Of a stretch of DNA of 64,000 nucleotides, positions 11,747-21,839 are shown piece by piece. The DNA is from Anaspis maculata. Lineage: Eukaryota > Arthropoda > Insecta > Coleoptera > Scraptiidae. The notes beneath the pieces are model-generated. The model was not told the origin of the DNA and did not search any database. It worked only from the letters and a program-made list of their open reading frames with translations. The translations under genes were made by a program, and so were the position numbers. The first letter of the stretch is position 1; each line of letters starts with the position of its first letter. The stretch lies in NCBI GenBank assembly GCA_949128115.1, contig OX421966.1, positions 59,083,416 through 59,147,415 on the forward strand, read 5' to 3'.

Positions 11747-12026
11747 CTGCAAAAAAATAAATCACGGAAAAAAGAACAAAGAACGGATGGTTTAAGTCAG
11801 GCACTACGGCATTATGGTAATAAAAAAGCACAAATGCATTACCAGCTACTATGAACAGCCGAGTACGTATTCTATAGGCTCCTCGACGCGAGATTTCCAG
11901 ATTTTCCACAAACTTGTTACGAAGCGTACGATATAACGCCAAAAAGAACTGAAGTACGCGGCTGTTCTGGCAAAAATGTTCAAGAAGATAAACAGGCAGA
12001 AAGGGTACACAAGAAGAGTTAAGAGT
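11747..12026 (-). other. Intron sequence upstream of unit A E1
   Basis: It matches 56080-56470 in unit C and 29372-29490/30000-30170 in unit B. It contains the polypyrimidine tract and the stretch with CAGGCACTACGGCATTATG (plus strand). There is no coding potential in the shared frame. Confidence 0.55.
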
Positions 12027-13080
12027 TGAGAAAGTTATGGCCCCTCAAAGTTAAATTTTCAAAATCATCTTTTTACCGGAACTTTCAACCGTTCAACGAT
12101 TCAAATCAAATTTCGAATAAAGTTTACCAAAATAACCGTCGGTTCCATAGAACAGATAATACGGGATTAGTTGATTTGCGATTTTTGTTTTCCGATTTGT
12201 AGCTGATTGATCAATGGAAATGCTGGTTTATCCCTCAATAATGGAAAGATGATAGGTTTAGTACAGATTTCAGTCATTTTTTGTGAGTAACCACCTAGCA
12301 TTCAGCAGAAAAAAGTTCAGTTAATCTGCAATCAGCCTTGATCGCTGATCATCTTTTTTGTGGAACTGACGGTAAGCCTCCATCGAACAGTGACAACGCA
12401 TTCTATGAAACATTTCCAGGTACAAAGATAAAAGGGGATACCCGCCCTTTTCTCTCCCCTATTTTTTACATCCCAATCCTAGTTATTTTTTTAAACAGTT
12501 CCAGTTTTTCAATTCTACGTTCAATTTAGGTATAAAGGCTTCATTTTCGAGATATCTGGGTTTTAAGCTTTGAAGAACATCTCGAAAACACCACTTTCAA
12601 GAGTCTAAAAATTAAAATCCAAGAAAACTTCTTGTTTGTCAGCAAAAGTGGTGATTCATCAACTTAGGACACCTGAAAAACCTATTGCTAGGTTCCTAGT
12701 TGAGGAATCATTAGTTTTCTTAAATTTTAATTTTTAGGCTCTTGAAAGTGATGTTTTCAGGATGTTCTTCGAAGTTTAAAGCCCAAACATCTCAAAAATG
12801 GCCCTTCGCTAATCAAAAATTTGCAAGAGAAACTTTTTTACCTAAATTGAACGTAAAATTTGATAACTGGGGAAGTAAAAAATAGGGGAGAAAAAATGGG
12901 ATGGTACCCCCTATTATCTTTACACCTGAAAAGTTTGATGGAACGCCTTTTTACTGTTCGATGGAGGCTTATTTCGTTAAACTTCGTTCGAAATTTGACT
13001 TGAATCGGTTAATGGTTGAACAGTTACGGTAAAAAAACTATTTTGAAAATTGAACTTTGAGGGGCCATAACTTTCTTGGG
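12027..13080. mobile_element. Foldback element in unit A, about 1.05 kb
   Basis: The left arm (AAAGTTATGGCCCCTCAAAG at 12030) pairs with the right arm (TTTGAGGGGCCATAACTTTC at about 13056-13075). Pairing continues to the centre near 12640. The left arm is interrupted by a MITE at 12136-12372. At the equivalent position unit C (about 56440-56530) lacks the element. Confidence 0.75.
12136..12372. mobile_element. PIF/Harbinger-like MITE, copy 1
   Basis: The ends CCGTCGGTTCCA and TGGAACTGACGG are inverted, and TAA flanks both sides (12133-12135 and 12373-12375). The opposite arm of the surrounding palindrome has the uninterrupted form (AAATAAGCCTCC in reverse complement), which confirms the 3-bp TAA duplication. 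A 3-bp TWA duplication is the PIF/Harbinger hallmark. A second copy lies at 49134-49372. Confidence 0.82.
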
Positions 13081-13385
13081 TGGCATCTCTTGCATTTTAT
13101 TCTTATCGCAAACTTCATATTTTTGAAAGCTGAATCCGAGAACATATAGCCAGGTACTTACTTTTGAAACACCCTGTCTATCCAATTAATATTAAGTCTA
13201 CTTTATCAGTAATTTTGTACGATTCCTACTATTTCTACTATCCTGCCTAGCTTAGATCTAAGGGTCAAGAGTCACCACAAGCTCCGCATGGAAATCGCGG
13301 CATGCTGAAGTATTGTATCTATTGAGGTATCTATGGTATTTAACTTTCTGACAAAGTTATATGGAGATGAAAATAACAGCCGTTA
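13080..13385. other. Unit A intron/upstream sequence, no gene seen
   Basis: From about 13225 the sequence matches 56545-56690 of unit C (CATCCTGCCTAGCTTA, ACCACAAGCTCCGCATG). This marks it as part of the duplicated unit. Confidence 0.55.
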
Positions 13386-13536
13386 CCTCCGGTTCCGCCA
13401 AAAAAAATACGAGCAGATCAAATCTATCACGCTGATAGTTGCTATGCACCAGTCAATAGCATGGCCAGTTGCTTAGTAACTATGAGAGTGATAAAGTTAT
13501 CGCGTTGATAAAAGTTTGGTGGAACCGGCGCGGCGG
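13386..13536. mobile_element. Small MITE with TTA duplication
   Basis: Ends CCGGTTCCGCCAAA and TTTGGTGGAACCGG are inverted. TTA flanks both sides (13383-13385 and 13537-13539). Unit C has the empty site, CAGCCCTTAGTAATTCG, at about 56694. The duplication length suggests a PIF/Harbinger-type origin. Confidence 0.72.
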
Positions 13537-13564
13537 TTAGTAATATTCGTAACCGGAATAAGTA

Positions 13565-15074
13565 AACTACTCAACAATTGAAGTGGCCCACCCGAAATTT
13601 TTAATGAAGTTCAAAGTGCCCTAGCTCCCGAAAAATTAGGATTACTCCGAAATTTTTCCTCACATACCAGTGCTCTTTGTCTATCAGAGGACGGATACAA
13701 AATTAAGTTCAAATCTTTCTTGTTGGTAATACAGGGCGTCGCGTAAAACCCTTCAAAAACAAAAAAGTTTGAGTGACTCCCAATTCAAAATAACATGTTT
13801 TTGGATATTTTCAACTGGTCCAGGGAGGATGGTACACTCATATCTCGAAACGGTTTTTTAATTTTCCGATTACCTCTCTTCACTACAGGGTGATTCGAGA
13901 AAAACAACTTCTTGGTTTTTCGGTCATAGCTTTTTTCCTTGTTGACCGATTTTTATAATTTGTAGCTCATGTTAAAGCTAAAGCTTCAAGGAACAAGAAT
14001 GTGCCTTCGAAATTGATGCAGAAGAAAACTTCAATTCGAGACTCTGCATCAAAAATGACACAGATCTGAAAAACCCCCAGAATCAGATCTGGAGATGGAA
14101 CTCGTCCGAAATCAATTTGCTTTAAAGTCAAACCTCGAGTCAACCATTCAAAACGATCATTTTGAGATATACCTCTCCCTGTATAGAAGAAGATTTATTG
14201 ACGAGGGAATCAAATCATGGCTGCATGTTTTCAGAAGAAAATCAGTATCCCGCTTACGTGAAAACTAACGTAACCTACGTTACGAACAACAAAGCTGGTA
14301 ATTGAATTTAGAAACATTGTTGGATCTTTCTCGATCAATAATAATCACAAGCTTTGATAATCGTTACGTAGGTAACATTAGTTTGCAGGTAAGAGGGACA
14401 CTGATTTTCTCCTGAAAACATGCAGCCATAATTTGATTCCCTCGTCAAGAAATCTTCTTCTATACAGGAAAAGGTATATCTTTAAATGATCATTTTGAAT
14501 GGTTCACTTTAAAGCACATTGATTTTCGACGAGTTCCATCTCCAGATCTGATTTCGGAGGTTATTCAGATCTGCGTCATTTTTGATGTAGAGTCTTAATT
14601 TTAAGTTTTCTTCTGCATCAATTTCGAAGACATATTCTTGTTCCCTGAAGCTTTAGCTTCAACATGAGCTACAGATTATAAAAATTGGTCAATAAGAAAA
14701 AAGGCTATGACCAAAAAAGCAAAAAGTAGTTTTTTTCAAATCACCCTGTAGTGAGGAAAGATAATAGGGAAATTGAAAAATCGTTTCGAGATATGAATGT
14801 AGCAACCTCCTTGGACCAGTTGAAAATATTCAATAACTTGTTTTTCCAAATTGGGAGTTACTCAAACTTTTTAGTTTTTGGAGGGTTTTACGCGGTGCCC
14901 TGTAAAACCAACACGGAAGATTTGAACTTTATTCTGTATCCATCCTCTAATAGACAAAGAGCGCAGGTATGTAAGAAAAGCAATTTTTTTGAATTAGTCT
15001 TATTTTTTTGGGAGCTTGGGCTTTTTGAACTTCATTAAAAATTTTGGATGGGCCACTTTAATTGTTGAGTAGTT
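13565..15074. mobile_element. Concentric foldback element with TA duplication
   Basis: The outer ends AACTACTCAACAATT and AATTGTTGAGTAGTT are inverted and flanked by TA. Unit C shows the uninterrupted site (GGAGTAAGTAGTTGCTAAT at about 56715-56733), so the insertion border is exact. The 1510 bp are almost one palindrome. Two further TA-flanked end pairs are nested concentrically: CAGGGCGTCGCG (13733) with its mate ending at 14902, and CAGGGTGATTCGAG (13886) with its mate ending at 14748. No transposase was seen. Confidence 0.85.
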
Positions 15075-15996
15075 TAGTTGCTAATGTAATACAATGCTCA
15101 AATAGTGCCCAACCAGTATTTCGGTTACTGTCAACTGTCAGTGTTATATGGTTGATCTGTCATATCAGATCTGTCATTTGGAAACATTTGTTAGATCACA
15201 TATCACAGTCCCAGCGGTACACGTGAAAATGGCTTTAATTGTTACAAAAATGTGAAATTTGGTGTGTGGACTCCCAGAAGCATTTAAAAAGTTTTTTGAG
15301 GGGAAGCCAAAAGAAAAATTTTAATTTGAATTTTTTGTGACGTCATTCTATTATTTATTCTTTAATTTTTAAAACTATTCGAGATTTTATACTTTTGTGT
15401 TTGTACTGCGGTAAGTAATTGCTTGATCCAAGAAACGGAAAAAAACTTGGGAAAAGAATTAATTGAACTGAAATGATGACGTTTTTTGTAAAAATCAATT
15501 GCTCCATTTTTTTCCAAAAATATTGTGAATTCATGTGAAAAATAAAGGAAGGCAATCATCCCCAAAAAGAAGCCCCAAGTTGCCGAAGTGTTTCTCCAAA
15601 TTACAAGCCGTTTTCGAGATATTTGGAAAAATGTTATTTTCTTAAGACTGTTCTTCCGTATTAGCTCCTATTACATCAAACACATCACAGGGTTCTTTCT
15701 CTTGAAAATATACTTCAGAATGATCAGATTGAATAGAAGATTTCTTAGTATTATATTGTAAATTGGTCCGGCCGAAAGTGACATATGGGGCCTTATGAAT
15801 AAAGCTTAAGCAATAGGTCCCTTCGTTTCGGTTTTTTTGAGTGCGCATGTATGGCGCGAATTTCATAGTTTCGTACACCGATATTGAAAATTAACACTAA
15901 AAACTATTGTAGTGCACCTAAAATTTCACAAATAATTTGTTTGAATGTTAGATACCATTTTTTATATTCAAAGGAAATGTTTCATTGAAATTACTA
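15075..15996. other. End of the unit A/unit C homology, then no gene
   Basis: 15077-15210 matches 56724-56870 of unit C (AATACAATGC...CCCAACC...GGTTACTGTCAAC). The match then fades. 15211-15996 holds only short frames with no family resemblance. Confidence 0.5.
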
Positions 15997-16796
15997 TTGT
16001 AGACAAAAAAAGCTGAACGACAGATGAATGACTTTTCATTTTTTTGACCTGTGAATCAGCTTTACTGTCATCAAGAATATGCCACCACGAACCTATGCCA
16101 CCCATAACCAATAATGCTTTGATTGCTTTGTCATTTTCTGTGTCAAACGTGACAGGATGTTCAATGAATCTGTTAGGGTGCTAATTATGCCTCTTGTGGA
16201 GGGTGGTATCGCGTACAAGACGGTAGCAGACCTTAGTAACAGGAAAGGGACGGTCTACAACGTTATGTGCAGGTGGCGGGAAAATTCAACGCTGACACGG
16301 TAACCAGGTCCTGGCAGACGCAAAGCTACCACCGAAGCCGAAGATCAAGCATTGATCCAAATGGTCTGTGTCCAGATCACGATACGTCCAGTTGCTAGAG
16401 GACGATTCGTTCGACAATGTTCGACATGCTGCGAGCCCCTTAAATTTCCCTACAAGCAAAAGGCAACGGGCTGCCATTGCCATGTACTCGTAGCATATTA
16501 CCATGGAGTATATTACATAGAATCAACCAACACGAAGTCACCGCGTGTTGGTTCGTGTTGATACAGTGGGTAGAAATCTCGGTGGAAATGATCCATTTTT
16601 ACCTTCACCTTCTTCTACTCCTGGTCCATAGCTACAAAGAAATCAAAGACACAACTGACGTCTCGACTGACGTTGTCTTGTGCTCAAAAAAATCACTGGC
16701 ATTTTGTCATGGGCCTGTCAAAAATGATAATCCTAAAGGGCCTTTCACAAAATTTGAAAAGTCATTCATCTGTCGTTCAGCTTTTTTTGTCTACAA
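15997..16796 (+). mobile_element. Internally deleted Tc1/mariner element
   Basis: Perfect 42-bp terminal inverted repeats (15997-16038 and 16755-16796) begin TTGTAGAC and are flanked by TA at 15995-15996 and 16797-16798. At 800 bp the element is about half the usual 1.3-1.7 kb of an intact Tc1/mariner element. Confidence 0.87.
16150..16480 (+). pseudogene. Tc1-like transposase remnant (DNA-binding domain)
   Basis: The translation contains GGIAYKTVADLSNRKGTVYN, then a stop after STLTR, then PGPGRRKATTEAEDQALI. This is the paired HTH and GRP-type hinge of Tc1 transposases, in which a sensing helix is followed by (R)PGxGR(P)xATT and a D..I helix. The DDE catalytic domain is missing and stops interrupt the frame, so this is a non-autonomous fossil. 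Confidence 0.75.
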
Positions 16797-16869
16797 TAGT
16801 AAGTTCAATGATCATTTGTGGAAGTTCAGGAACAACGAAAATGGCAACAGCGCTCATAACAACAAGACA

Positions 16870-17325
16870 TTGGGTGCTTTCCACCTAGCTCCAAGTTTGG
16901 TACACCTTCCATTTGCGCACGTGCGGGTTCCAAACGGTGCTTTCCATCTACGTGTTTTTACCTGGTTTTGTGCCGTCCCGTGGATCACCTAAAATTTTGT
17001 GCCGTCGAAAGGCACACCGGAAACAGATGCGAAAATGACGTACCGTCAGCTGTAATCCAGCACTCCGTTGTCATATGTCTCTCTCTGTGTCGTTTCATCC
17101 ATGCATCCATGTTTTATTTTATTTCTCTACAGGGATAACGTACGATCGATCAAGATTTACGCTGCAATTTCTTCATTTCTGAATGCCATAGCCATCTTTC
17201 GCCTCCACACCAGAGATGTCGCGTCGGTCAACGATGCCGGTGCTCTCCATCTAGGTGTACCCAATCGTGGAACATGTTCCGTCTGGTGGTATTTGTACCG
17301 TCTAGGTGGAAAGCACCCATTGGCG
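16870..17325. mobile_element. MITE with GGGTGCTTTCCACCTAG ends
   Basis: The inverted ends TGGGTGCTTTCCACCTAG (about 16877) and CTAGGTGGAAAGCACCCA (about 17306-17324) enclose roughly 450 bp. The end motif recurs just inside (CGGTGCTTTCCATCTA near 16935 and CGGTGCTCTCCATCTAGG near 17240), giving subterminal repeats. Confidence 0.7.
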
Positions 17326-18120
17326 CCAACCATGCGCCAATTGTCACTTGTTGAAAATGGCTGTGCCGAGAAAGAAGTTCAAAGAAGGAACCAGTAGTTG
17401 GTCAGGCGGCTAGACAGAGCATGCAGCGTTGCCATTCAACTGACAGGTGTACGAAAGTTTTTAAAATTTGGTGCCCTCAAGCATGCGCACCTGCCCAAAC
17501 GAAGTAGCCTATTGCTTTTGCTTGAAATCTACCAGCAAAAAACGGAGAAACATTTGGAAATGAGACTTTAAACCGATGTTATTATTCCAATCAGTCACTC
17601 AAATGCTCAGTGAAACCTAAATTGATGAGTTCCTTGAAGTTTCTGAGTTTCTTGAGAATTTTCTAGGAAGATGAAGAGAGGTGATGTGATCTGAACAGCT
17701 GTCCCGGAGCGCGGAGTGTTGATGGATGCGTTGTTTGAGAAGGTTGCCTATGCCTACCCTGATTAAAACGTTTGACGCGAAAAACTTCAAATGAAGCCAA
17801 TTATTTGCATTTAAACTGGATCATTGTGAATAAAGTCCTATACATACTACGGAGTAAAGCGTCATTACAGCCTACGGGATTCTATCTCACCTTGGCGTGC
17901 CTCCGTAATCTATCGAATCCCTTGGCTGTAATGAGACCCTTTCCACCTCGGTATGTAACTAATTTACTATTATGTGACTATCGCATAAATCCATCCAAAA
18001 CATCGCAAAAAAGGGGATTTGTCTCGTTATCTTGAAATTCTTCACTTTTTGACAACCTGTCAACCTCCTAGCAATAAAAACCGGACCGGCAAAAGTCAAG
18101 CTTGATGCAATAATGATTAT
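17326..18120. other. No gene seen; one small hairpin
   Basis: About 17862-17934 is a hairpin: CATTACAGCC...GGGATTC pairs with GAATCCC...GGCTGTAATG. Nothing else is recognisable. Confidence 0.45.
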
Positions 18121-18690
18121 CGGTGTAATTATGTTACATAAACATGCTTATCGATAAGTTGCCACAATAATAAGTTTTTTGATGCAAGCCGTTCGAGATT
18201 GGTTGAAAATTCTTGAATCGTGTAGAGTCATTGGTTGAATGACGTCATTTGACAGATGTATGCGATGGTCTCCTAAGCTACCGAGACTGTATACCTGGTT
18301 GCTTACTCACGATTAACGACTGATTCCCAAGGTGAAGTAATGAGGCTTGTTGCGGGGGCTTACGCTGGATATTTTCCAACGAACTTCGGGCTATTTTTCT
18401 GCGAACCAAACAAGGAGTGAAGATGATGCCTCAATTTTTCTCACCAAAATTTCGGGCATTTGCTTTGCAGTATTTGCAAATAGCGTATCCTACGGTTGTT
18501 TCGAAAGCGGTGTTCAAAACAATACAGTAATTAAAAAAAATGGAGCTTGAAAATGGTCAGACGTACAGTCCTCTGTTTTTAGTTCTGGAGAAAAAACTGC
18601 CGAGCGATAAGGCGAGCATGGCTAAAGAAACAGCTCGAAGATTCTCACCAAGAAAAAATATTATAATGCAGATATAGCGCGGCAAACATA
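18121..18690 (-). promoter_or_regulatory. Upstream conserved block, copy 1 (unit A)
   Basis: This block of about 570 bp matches 35053-35640, and partly 57637-57890, in the same orientation relative to the E1 exons. It includes TTGGTTGAATGACGTCATTT, which combines an inverted CCAAT box with a perfect CRE (TGACGTCA). Its constant place upstream of E1 suggests a promoter or enhancer of the gene family. A dispersed repeat is the alternative. It breaks off near 18690, before the second half seen in copy 2. Confidence 0.45.
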
Positions 18691-18849
18691 GCAAAAATAT
18701 TGCCCAAACCTCCAAAAAATTAATTCATGAAATGGGGTACTTGCCTAATTTTTTTTTATTGGCTTAATCGATAGTATGGTTGAAAATAATGTACCCGTAT
18801 TTTTTCTTTTTCCTAAATTCCCAAAATTGCGGCCGCAATGCGTGTTTTA

Positions 18850-18882
18850 AAAATATATTTGTGACGTCACAAATATATTAGA
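18850..18882. repeat. Perfect palindrome centred on TGACGTCA
   Basis: AATATATTTG, then TGACGTCA, then CAAATATATT forms a perfect 28-bp palindrome. It may be a binding site or the scar of a small inverted element. Confidence 0.6.
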
Positions 18883-20194
18883 TATAGAACATAGAAGGGC
18901 TCTTTTTCCTCGTTGGGTTGGCAATGATATAACGTCGCCAAGGTGCCGTTTTCAAACAACAAGATCTGAGTCTGACTGACAACGTCAAACTGCCGACCGT
19001 AATTTTTTCCTGTGCCCTTTTTTTGCCTTTGACTGCTTTGATCGAGGCTTTGATCTACGCGGTAAGTACCTACTCGTTTTGTTCATTTCTTGTTCAACCT
19101 AACTAGTCTCTTTCTTTAGTCTTCAGTGCTGTCCACCTAAAAGCCTTTCGAATGTTTGTCACCCGTGCTCTGACCTGGCTGACCCTCGGCTTCATTTCGG
19201 ACATCAGTGTTCCTGCTCCCCACATTTTATTTGGAGATCCATCGCGTCCTCCCCACATGGATCTCTTGTAGCTCTTAAGTATTACCTATCCGGAATTGTA
19301 TGCTAATGATGAACCTATAAAAGCTCACTGTTCATTCTCAGCCTCTTATTTCTGTGCTATTGGTGATCCTCCAGATTTTCCCCTGGAAATAAATTATCTC
19401 GACTGAGACAGTGTTATAAGAGGTTCCTGGAGTCAGTTTCTTCGAAACCTTGGTCGACTTTATTGTCTAAATGCTCATGGTAAGAGAATTCGATAGGAAA
19501 CCGGTTTTGCGATAGCATGTTCAAAATGACAGTGTCACAGTGACATCCCTGACATTCTTGATTATTTCATTGTCACACAGTCAGACCAACCCCACTCAAA
19601 ATCCCTGTCCTGGCGCGAAGCTTTTAGGAGGATTTTTCAAATTCGTTTTTTTCTGTAGAAAACGACGGGATTTTTGTGAAATTCTCAGTAGAGTCCCCTT
19701 ATCACTTATACTAGCAACCAAAAGTATTTCCAGCTGAATCTATTCCATTGGCAAGTACCCCATTTTATGACTGATATCGACACAGAATTTCATCCTCTAC
19801 AACATATACAAAGTCCCAAAAAATCTCCTCATTGGCTTTTTCTATAGTCGGTTTCAAAGTATAGCGCGTTCACAGTAACCATATTCCAAGACGATTTTCT
19901 GTTTTTGTCGCTATCATTTCACTGTTATGGTTCAAATCGTTAGTACATTTCACTGTCAAAGTCGAGGAACACAACGCAATAAGTTTAGAGAATGTGTCAT
20001 GCACCAGTGGCGTACCAGACGACTGCGAAGGGGCCAAAAAGCGATTTTTCACAAAGTCTTATGGTAAACCGTGACTAACTCTTTTTTTGACATGTTTGGT
20101 ATCATTTCTGACCAAATCGCAAATCCTGATTTTAAAAATTTCAATGAAAAAAACATGATTTCTTTACCCTTAAAATTGATGTTTTGTAATTCTA
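18883..20194. other. No gene seen; possible LTR-like stretch and inverted repeat copy
   Basis: 19130-19440 has CCTATAAAAGC (about 19315) and GGAAATAAATTATC (about 19385), an arrangement like a promoter with a downstream poly(A) signal, as in a solo LTR. No terminal TG/CA pair or target duplication could be fixed. 19770-19955 is the inverted partner of 196-390. Confidence 0.35.
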
Positions 20195-20512
20195 CAAAAA
20201 TAAAGTGACAAGCTGGGGGACTACGGCTACGGCTGATGGCATGTGCAAGGTTTTGGAGTGGAACTATCAGAGGCTATCGGTCGTATTCTCCCAGCGCTCC
20301 AGCTTTTCACTTTATTCTTGCTCCAAAAAGTCATTCCACTGAAAATAGAAAGTGTATGGGATATGACTTTTTGGAGCAAAAATAAAGTGACAAGCTGGAG
20401 CGCTGGGAGAATACGGCCGATGGCCGTTGATAATTTCGCTCCAAAACTTTGCAGGTGCCATGAGCCGTAGCCTAGCCCCCCAACTTGTCTCTTTATTTTT
20501 GCTCCAAAAAGT
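20195..20512. repeat. Nested hairpin
   Basis: The inner arms, about 20279-20338 and 20360-20423, pair over CTCCCAGCGCTCCAGCTT and over CTTTTTGGAGCAAAAATAAA. Outer segments at about 20195-20235 and 20462-20512 (AAAATAAAGTGACAAGCTGG against its complement) also pair. The result is two concentric hairpins that share the same end motif. Confidence 0.7.
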
Positions 20513-20663
20513 CCCTTCTCCCTCCCTTCAAGAGCTCTCTTCCATTTCTCAGGTCGCGATGCCTTTTCATTATAAAAAGAAGACAGATCGCGCTGAAGTC
20601 CCTTTGGATATTGTTCAAAGAGGGCAATAGAAGAAGTCCATGCTGGAGCACTGGAGCACTATT

Positions 20664-20816
20664 GTCGGCTGTTGACAGTAGCTGTAATGCATTTGTGCTT
20701 TTTTATTGACATAATGCCTGACTTAAACCATCAGTTCTTTGTTATTTTTTCAGTGATTTATTTTTTTGCAGCCACACCAGCGCTGCAAACCAAACGACCG
20801 AAACGCTTACTGCAGC
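20664..20816 (+). pseudogene. Inverted fragment of the E1 acceptor border
   Basis: This plus-strand copy carries the intron end and the first 45 nt of E1 (20772-20816), preceded by the intact T-rich tract and TTTTGCAG. It includes the sequence for the DQTTETLTAA portion. It breaks off at CTGCAG and joins directly to the internal region of the TRIM element. It is a fourth, minimal relic of the gene family in opposite orientation. Confidence 0.8.
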
Positions 20817-21007
20817 AATAACACGCACGCAACACGCTACTTAAATAAACAAGTAACAGCGAACAATTGAACAGCACCGCCACTTCTCTGCCTACGTCCA
20901 CCCACGTCCTATCCGTCGCCCTAGCTGGGGGGTACCGAACAACGGTTTGTAAGAACGGTGATCACGGATGACATACGAGACGAACGACGTCTCTGGAGGG
21001 GGAGTAC
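20817..21007 (+). mobile_element. Truncated extra TRIM internal segment with polypurine tract
   Basis: This is nearly identical to 21170-21361, the internal region of the TRIM. It lacks the primer-binding site and starts at the junction with the E1 fragment. It ends in the polypurine tract GGAGGGGGAGTAC directly before LTR 1. Confidence 0.75.
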
Positions 21008-21151
21008 TGTGGCGGCTCTCATGTGGGCATGTGGCGGAGGAACTGTTGTCTCCTTGATAGCTTAGTGGTAGAGTATCCATCCGGCAAATGGAAGACGCGG
21101 GTTCGAGTCCCGCTCAGGGCAGACACTTTTTCTCCGTCACATCGCGCCATA
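21008..21151 (+). repeat. TRIM LTR 1
   Basis: 144 bp. The ends TGTGGCG and CGCCATA form an imperfect inverted pair. It contains the tRNA-like unit 21051-21121 and a T5 tract. Confidence 0.7.
21051..21121 (+). tRNA. tRNA-like Pol III unit inside LTR 1
   Basis: It has an A box, TAGCTTAGTGG, and a B box, GGTTCGAGTCC. The anticodon stem TCCAT/ATGGA encloses the loop CCGGCAA. The T stem GCGGG/CCCGC encloses TTCGAGT. The acceptor stem pairs at six of seven positions. TTTTT, a Pol III terminator, follows six bases after the end (21127-21131). The nominal anticodon GGC (Ala) is very rare in eukaryotic nuclear tRNAs, loop position 33 is C rather than T, and the G3:U70 Ala identity pair is absent. It is therefore best read as a tRNA-like promoter unit, not a functional tRNA-Ala. 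Confidence 0.6.
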
Positions 21152-21153
21152 AA

Positions 21154-21167
21154 TGGTGACCCCGAAC
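21154..21167 (+). promoter_or_regulatory. Primer-binding site of the TRIM
   Basis: TGGTGACCCCGAAC begins with TGG, the complement of a tRNA CCA end, and starts two bases after LTR 1. Which tRNA primes is not determined. Confidence 0.6.
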
Positions 21168-21348
21168 AACAATAACACGCACGCAACACGCTACTTAAAT
21201 AAACAAGTAACAGCGAACAATTGAATAGCACCGCCATTTCTCTTCCTACGTCAACCCACGTCCTATCCGTCGCCCTAGCTGGGGGGTACCGAACAACGGT
21301 TTATAAGAACGGTGAACACGAATGACATACGAGACGAACGACGTCTCT

Positions 21349-21361
21349 GGAGGGGGAGTAC
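21349..21361 (+). promoter_or_regulatory. Polypurine tract of the TRIM
   Basis: GGAGGGGGAGTAC lies immediately upstream of LTR 2. The same tract precedes LTR 1 at about 20996-21007. Confidence 0.6.
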
Positions 21362-21507
21362 TGTGGCGGCTCTCATATGGGCATGTGACGGAGGAACTGT
21401 TGTCTCCCTTGATAGCTTAGCGGTTAGAGTATCCATCTGGCAAATGGAAGACGCAGGATCGAATCCTGCTCAGGGCAGACACTTTTTCTCCGTCACATCG
21501 CGCCATA
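21362..21507 (+). repeat. TRIM LTR 2
   Basis: About 146 bp and roughly 93 percent identical to LTR 1 by eye. Differences cluster in the tRNA-like part. Confidence 0.7.
21406..21477 (+). tRNA. tRNA-like Pol III unit inside LTR 2
   Basis: It has an A box, TAGCTTAGCGG, and a B box, GGATCGAATCC. The anticodon loop CTGGCAA has the canonical T33. The T stem GCAGG/CCTGC has compensatory changes relative to copy 1, so the helix is kept. TTTTT follows at 21483-21487. Confidence 0.6.
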
Positions 21508-21839
21508 ATTGTATCGGAATACTTTTGTCCAGTCCATCTGAACTGATTTGTGAATTCTCACTTCAGTTGCTAGTTGTGTCTCTCTCCCTCTCATGCAATT
21601 CTTGCTTTTTCTCTCTCTAACTGAGGTGAGATTATCTGAGATTTCGTGTTAAAGGAATACAGCTAATGTAGCCATTCGTCCCACTGTGAACGCCCACAGT
21701 TGAAAATTCACAACTGGGATTCTAAACGGTTGATGCGACTAGTGGCTAGATGTCACTGCGGTTAGTAGTTCGCTTAGGTGAGCATAAACTGAACTTAAAA
21801 TGATACTTGAAAACAAAAATCGAGTAGAATGGTACCAAC
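21508..21839. other. Gap between TRIM and unit B microexon, no gene seen
   Basis: From about 21690 to 21839 it resembles 51410-51506 of unit C (AACTGGGATTC..., AAACAAAAATCGAGTAGAATGGTACCAACC). It is therefore the start of intron 3 in unit B. No MYND exon was found to the left in this unit. Confidence 0.5.

Larger units (their letters stand above)
21008..21507 (+). mobile_element. TRIM (miniature LTR retrotransposon) with tRNA-like units in its LTRs
   Basis: Two direct repeats of 144-146 bp (21008-21151 and 21362-21507) start TGTGGCGG and end CGCCATA. A short non-coding internal region lies between them. Just after LTR 1 is a primer-binding-site-like TGGTGACCCCGAAC (21154-21167). Just before LTR 2 is the polypurine tract GGAGGGGGAGTAC. 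This LTR-PBS-PPT-LTR layout of about 500 bp with no ORF fits a TRIM. The 5' flank is another copy of internal sequence plus PPT, so the array probably arose by recombination between tandem copies. No target duplication can be scored for that reason. Confidence 0.75.

Noticed and set aside
11183..11854. 223-codon plus-strand open frame opposite E1 of unit A
   Set aside because: Same reason: antisense of the E1 coding sequence, and it runs across the E1 acceptor border.
19130..19440. Solo LTR with TATA and poly(A) signals
   Set aside because: I could not find matching TG/CA ends, a target duplication or a second copy, so it is only noted as LTR-like.
21051..21121. A functional tRNA-Ala(GGC) gene
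   Set aside because: The anticodon is hardly used in eukaryotic nuclei, the G3:U70 identity pair is missing, position 33 is C in this copy, and the unit lies inside a repeated LTR.
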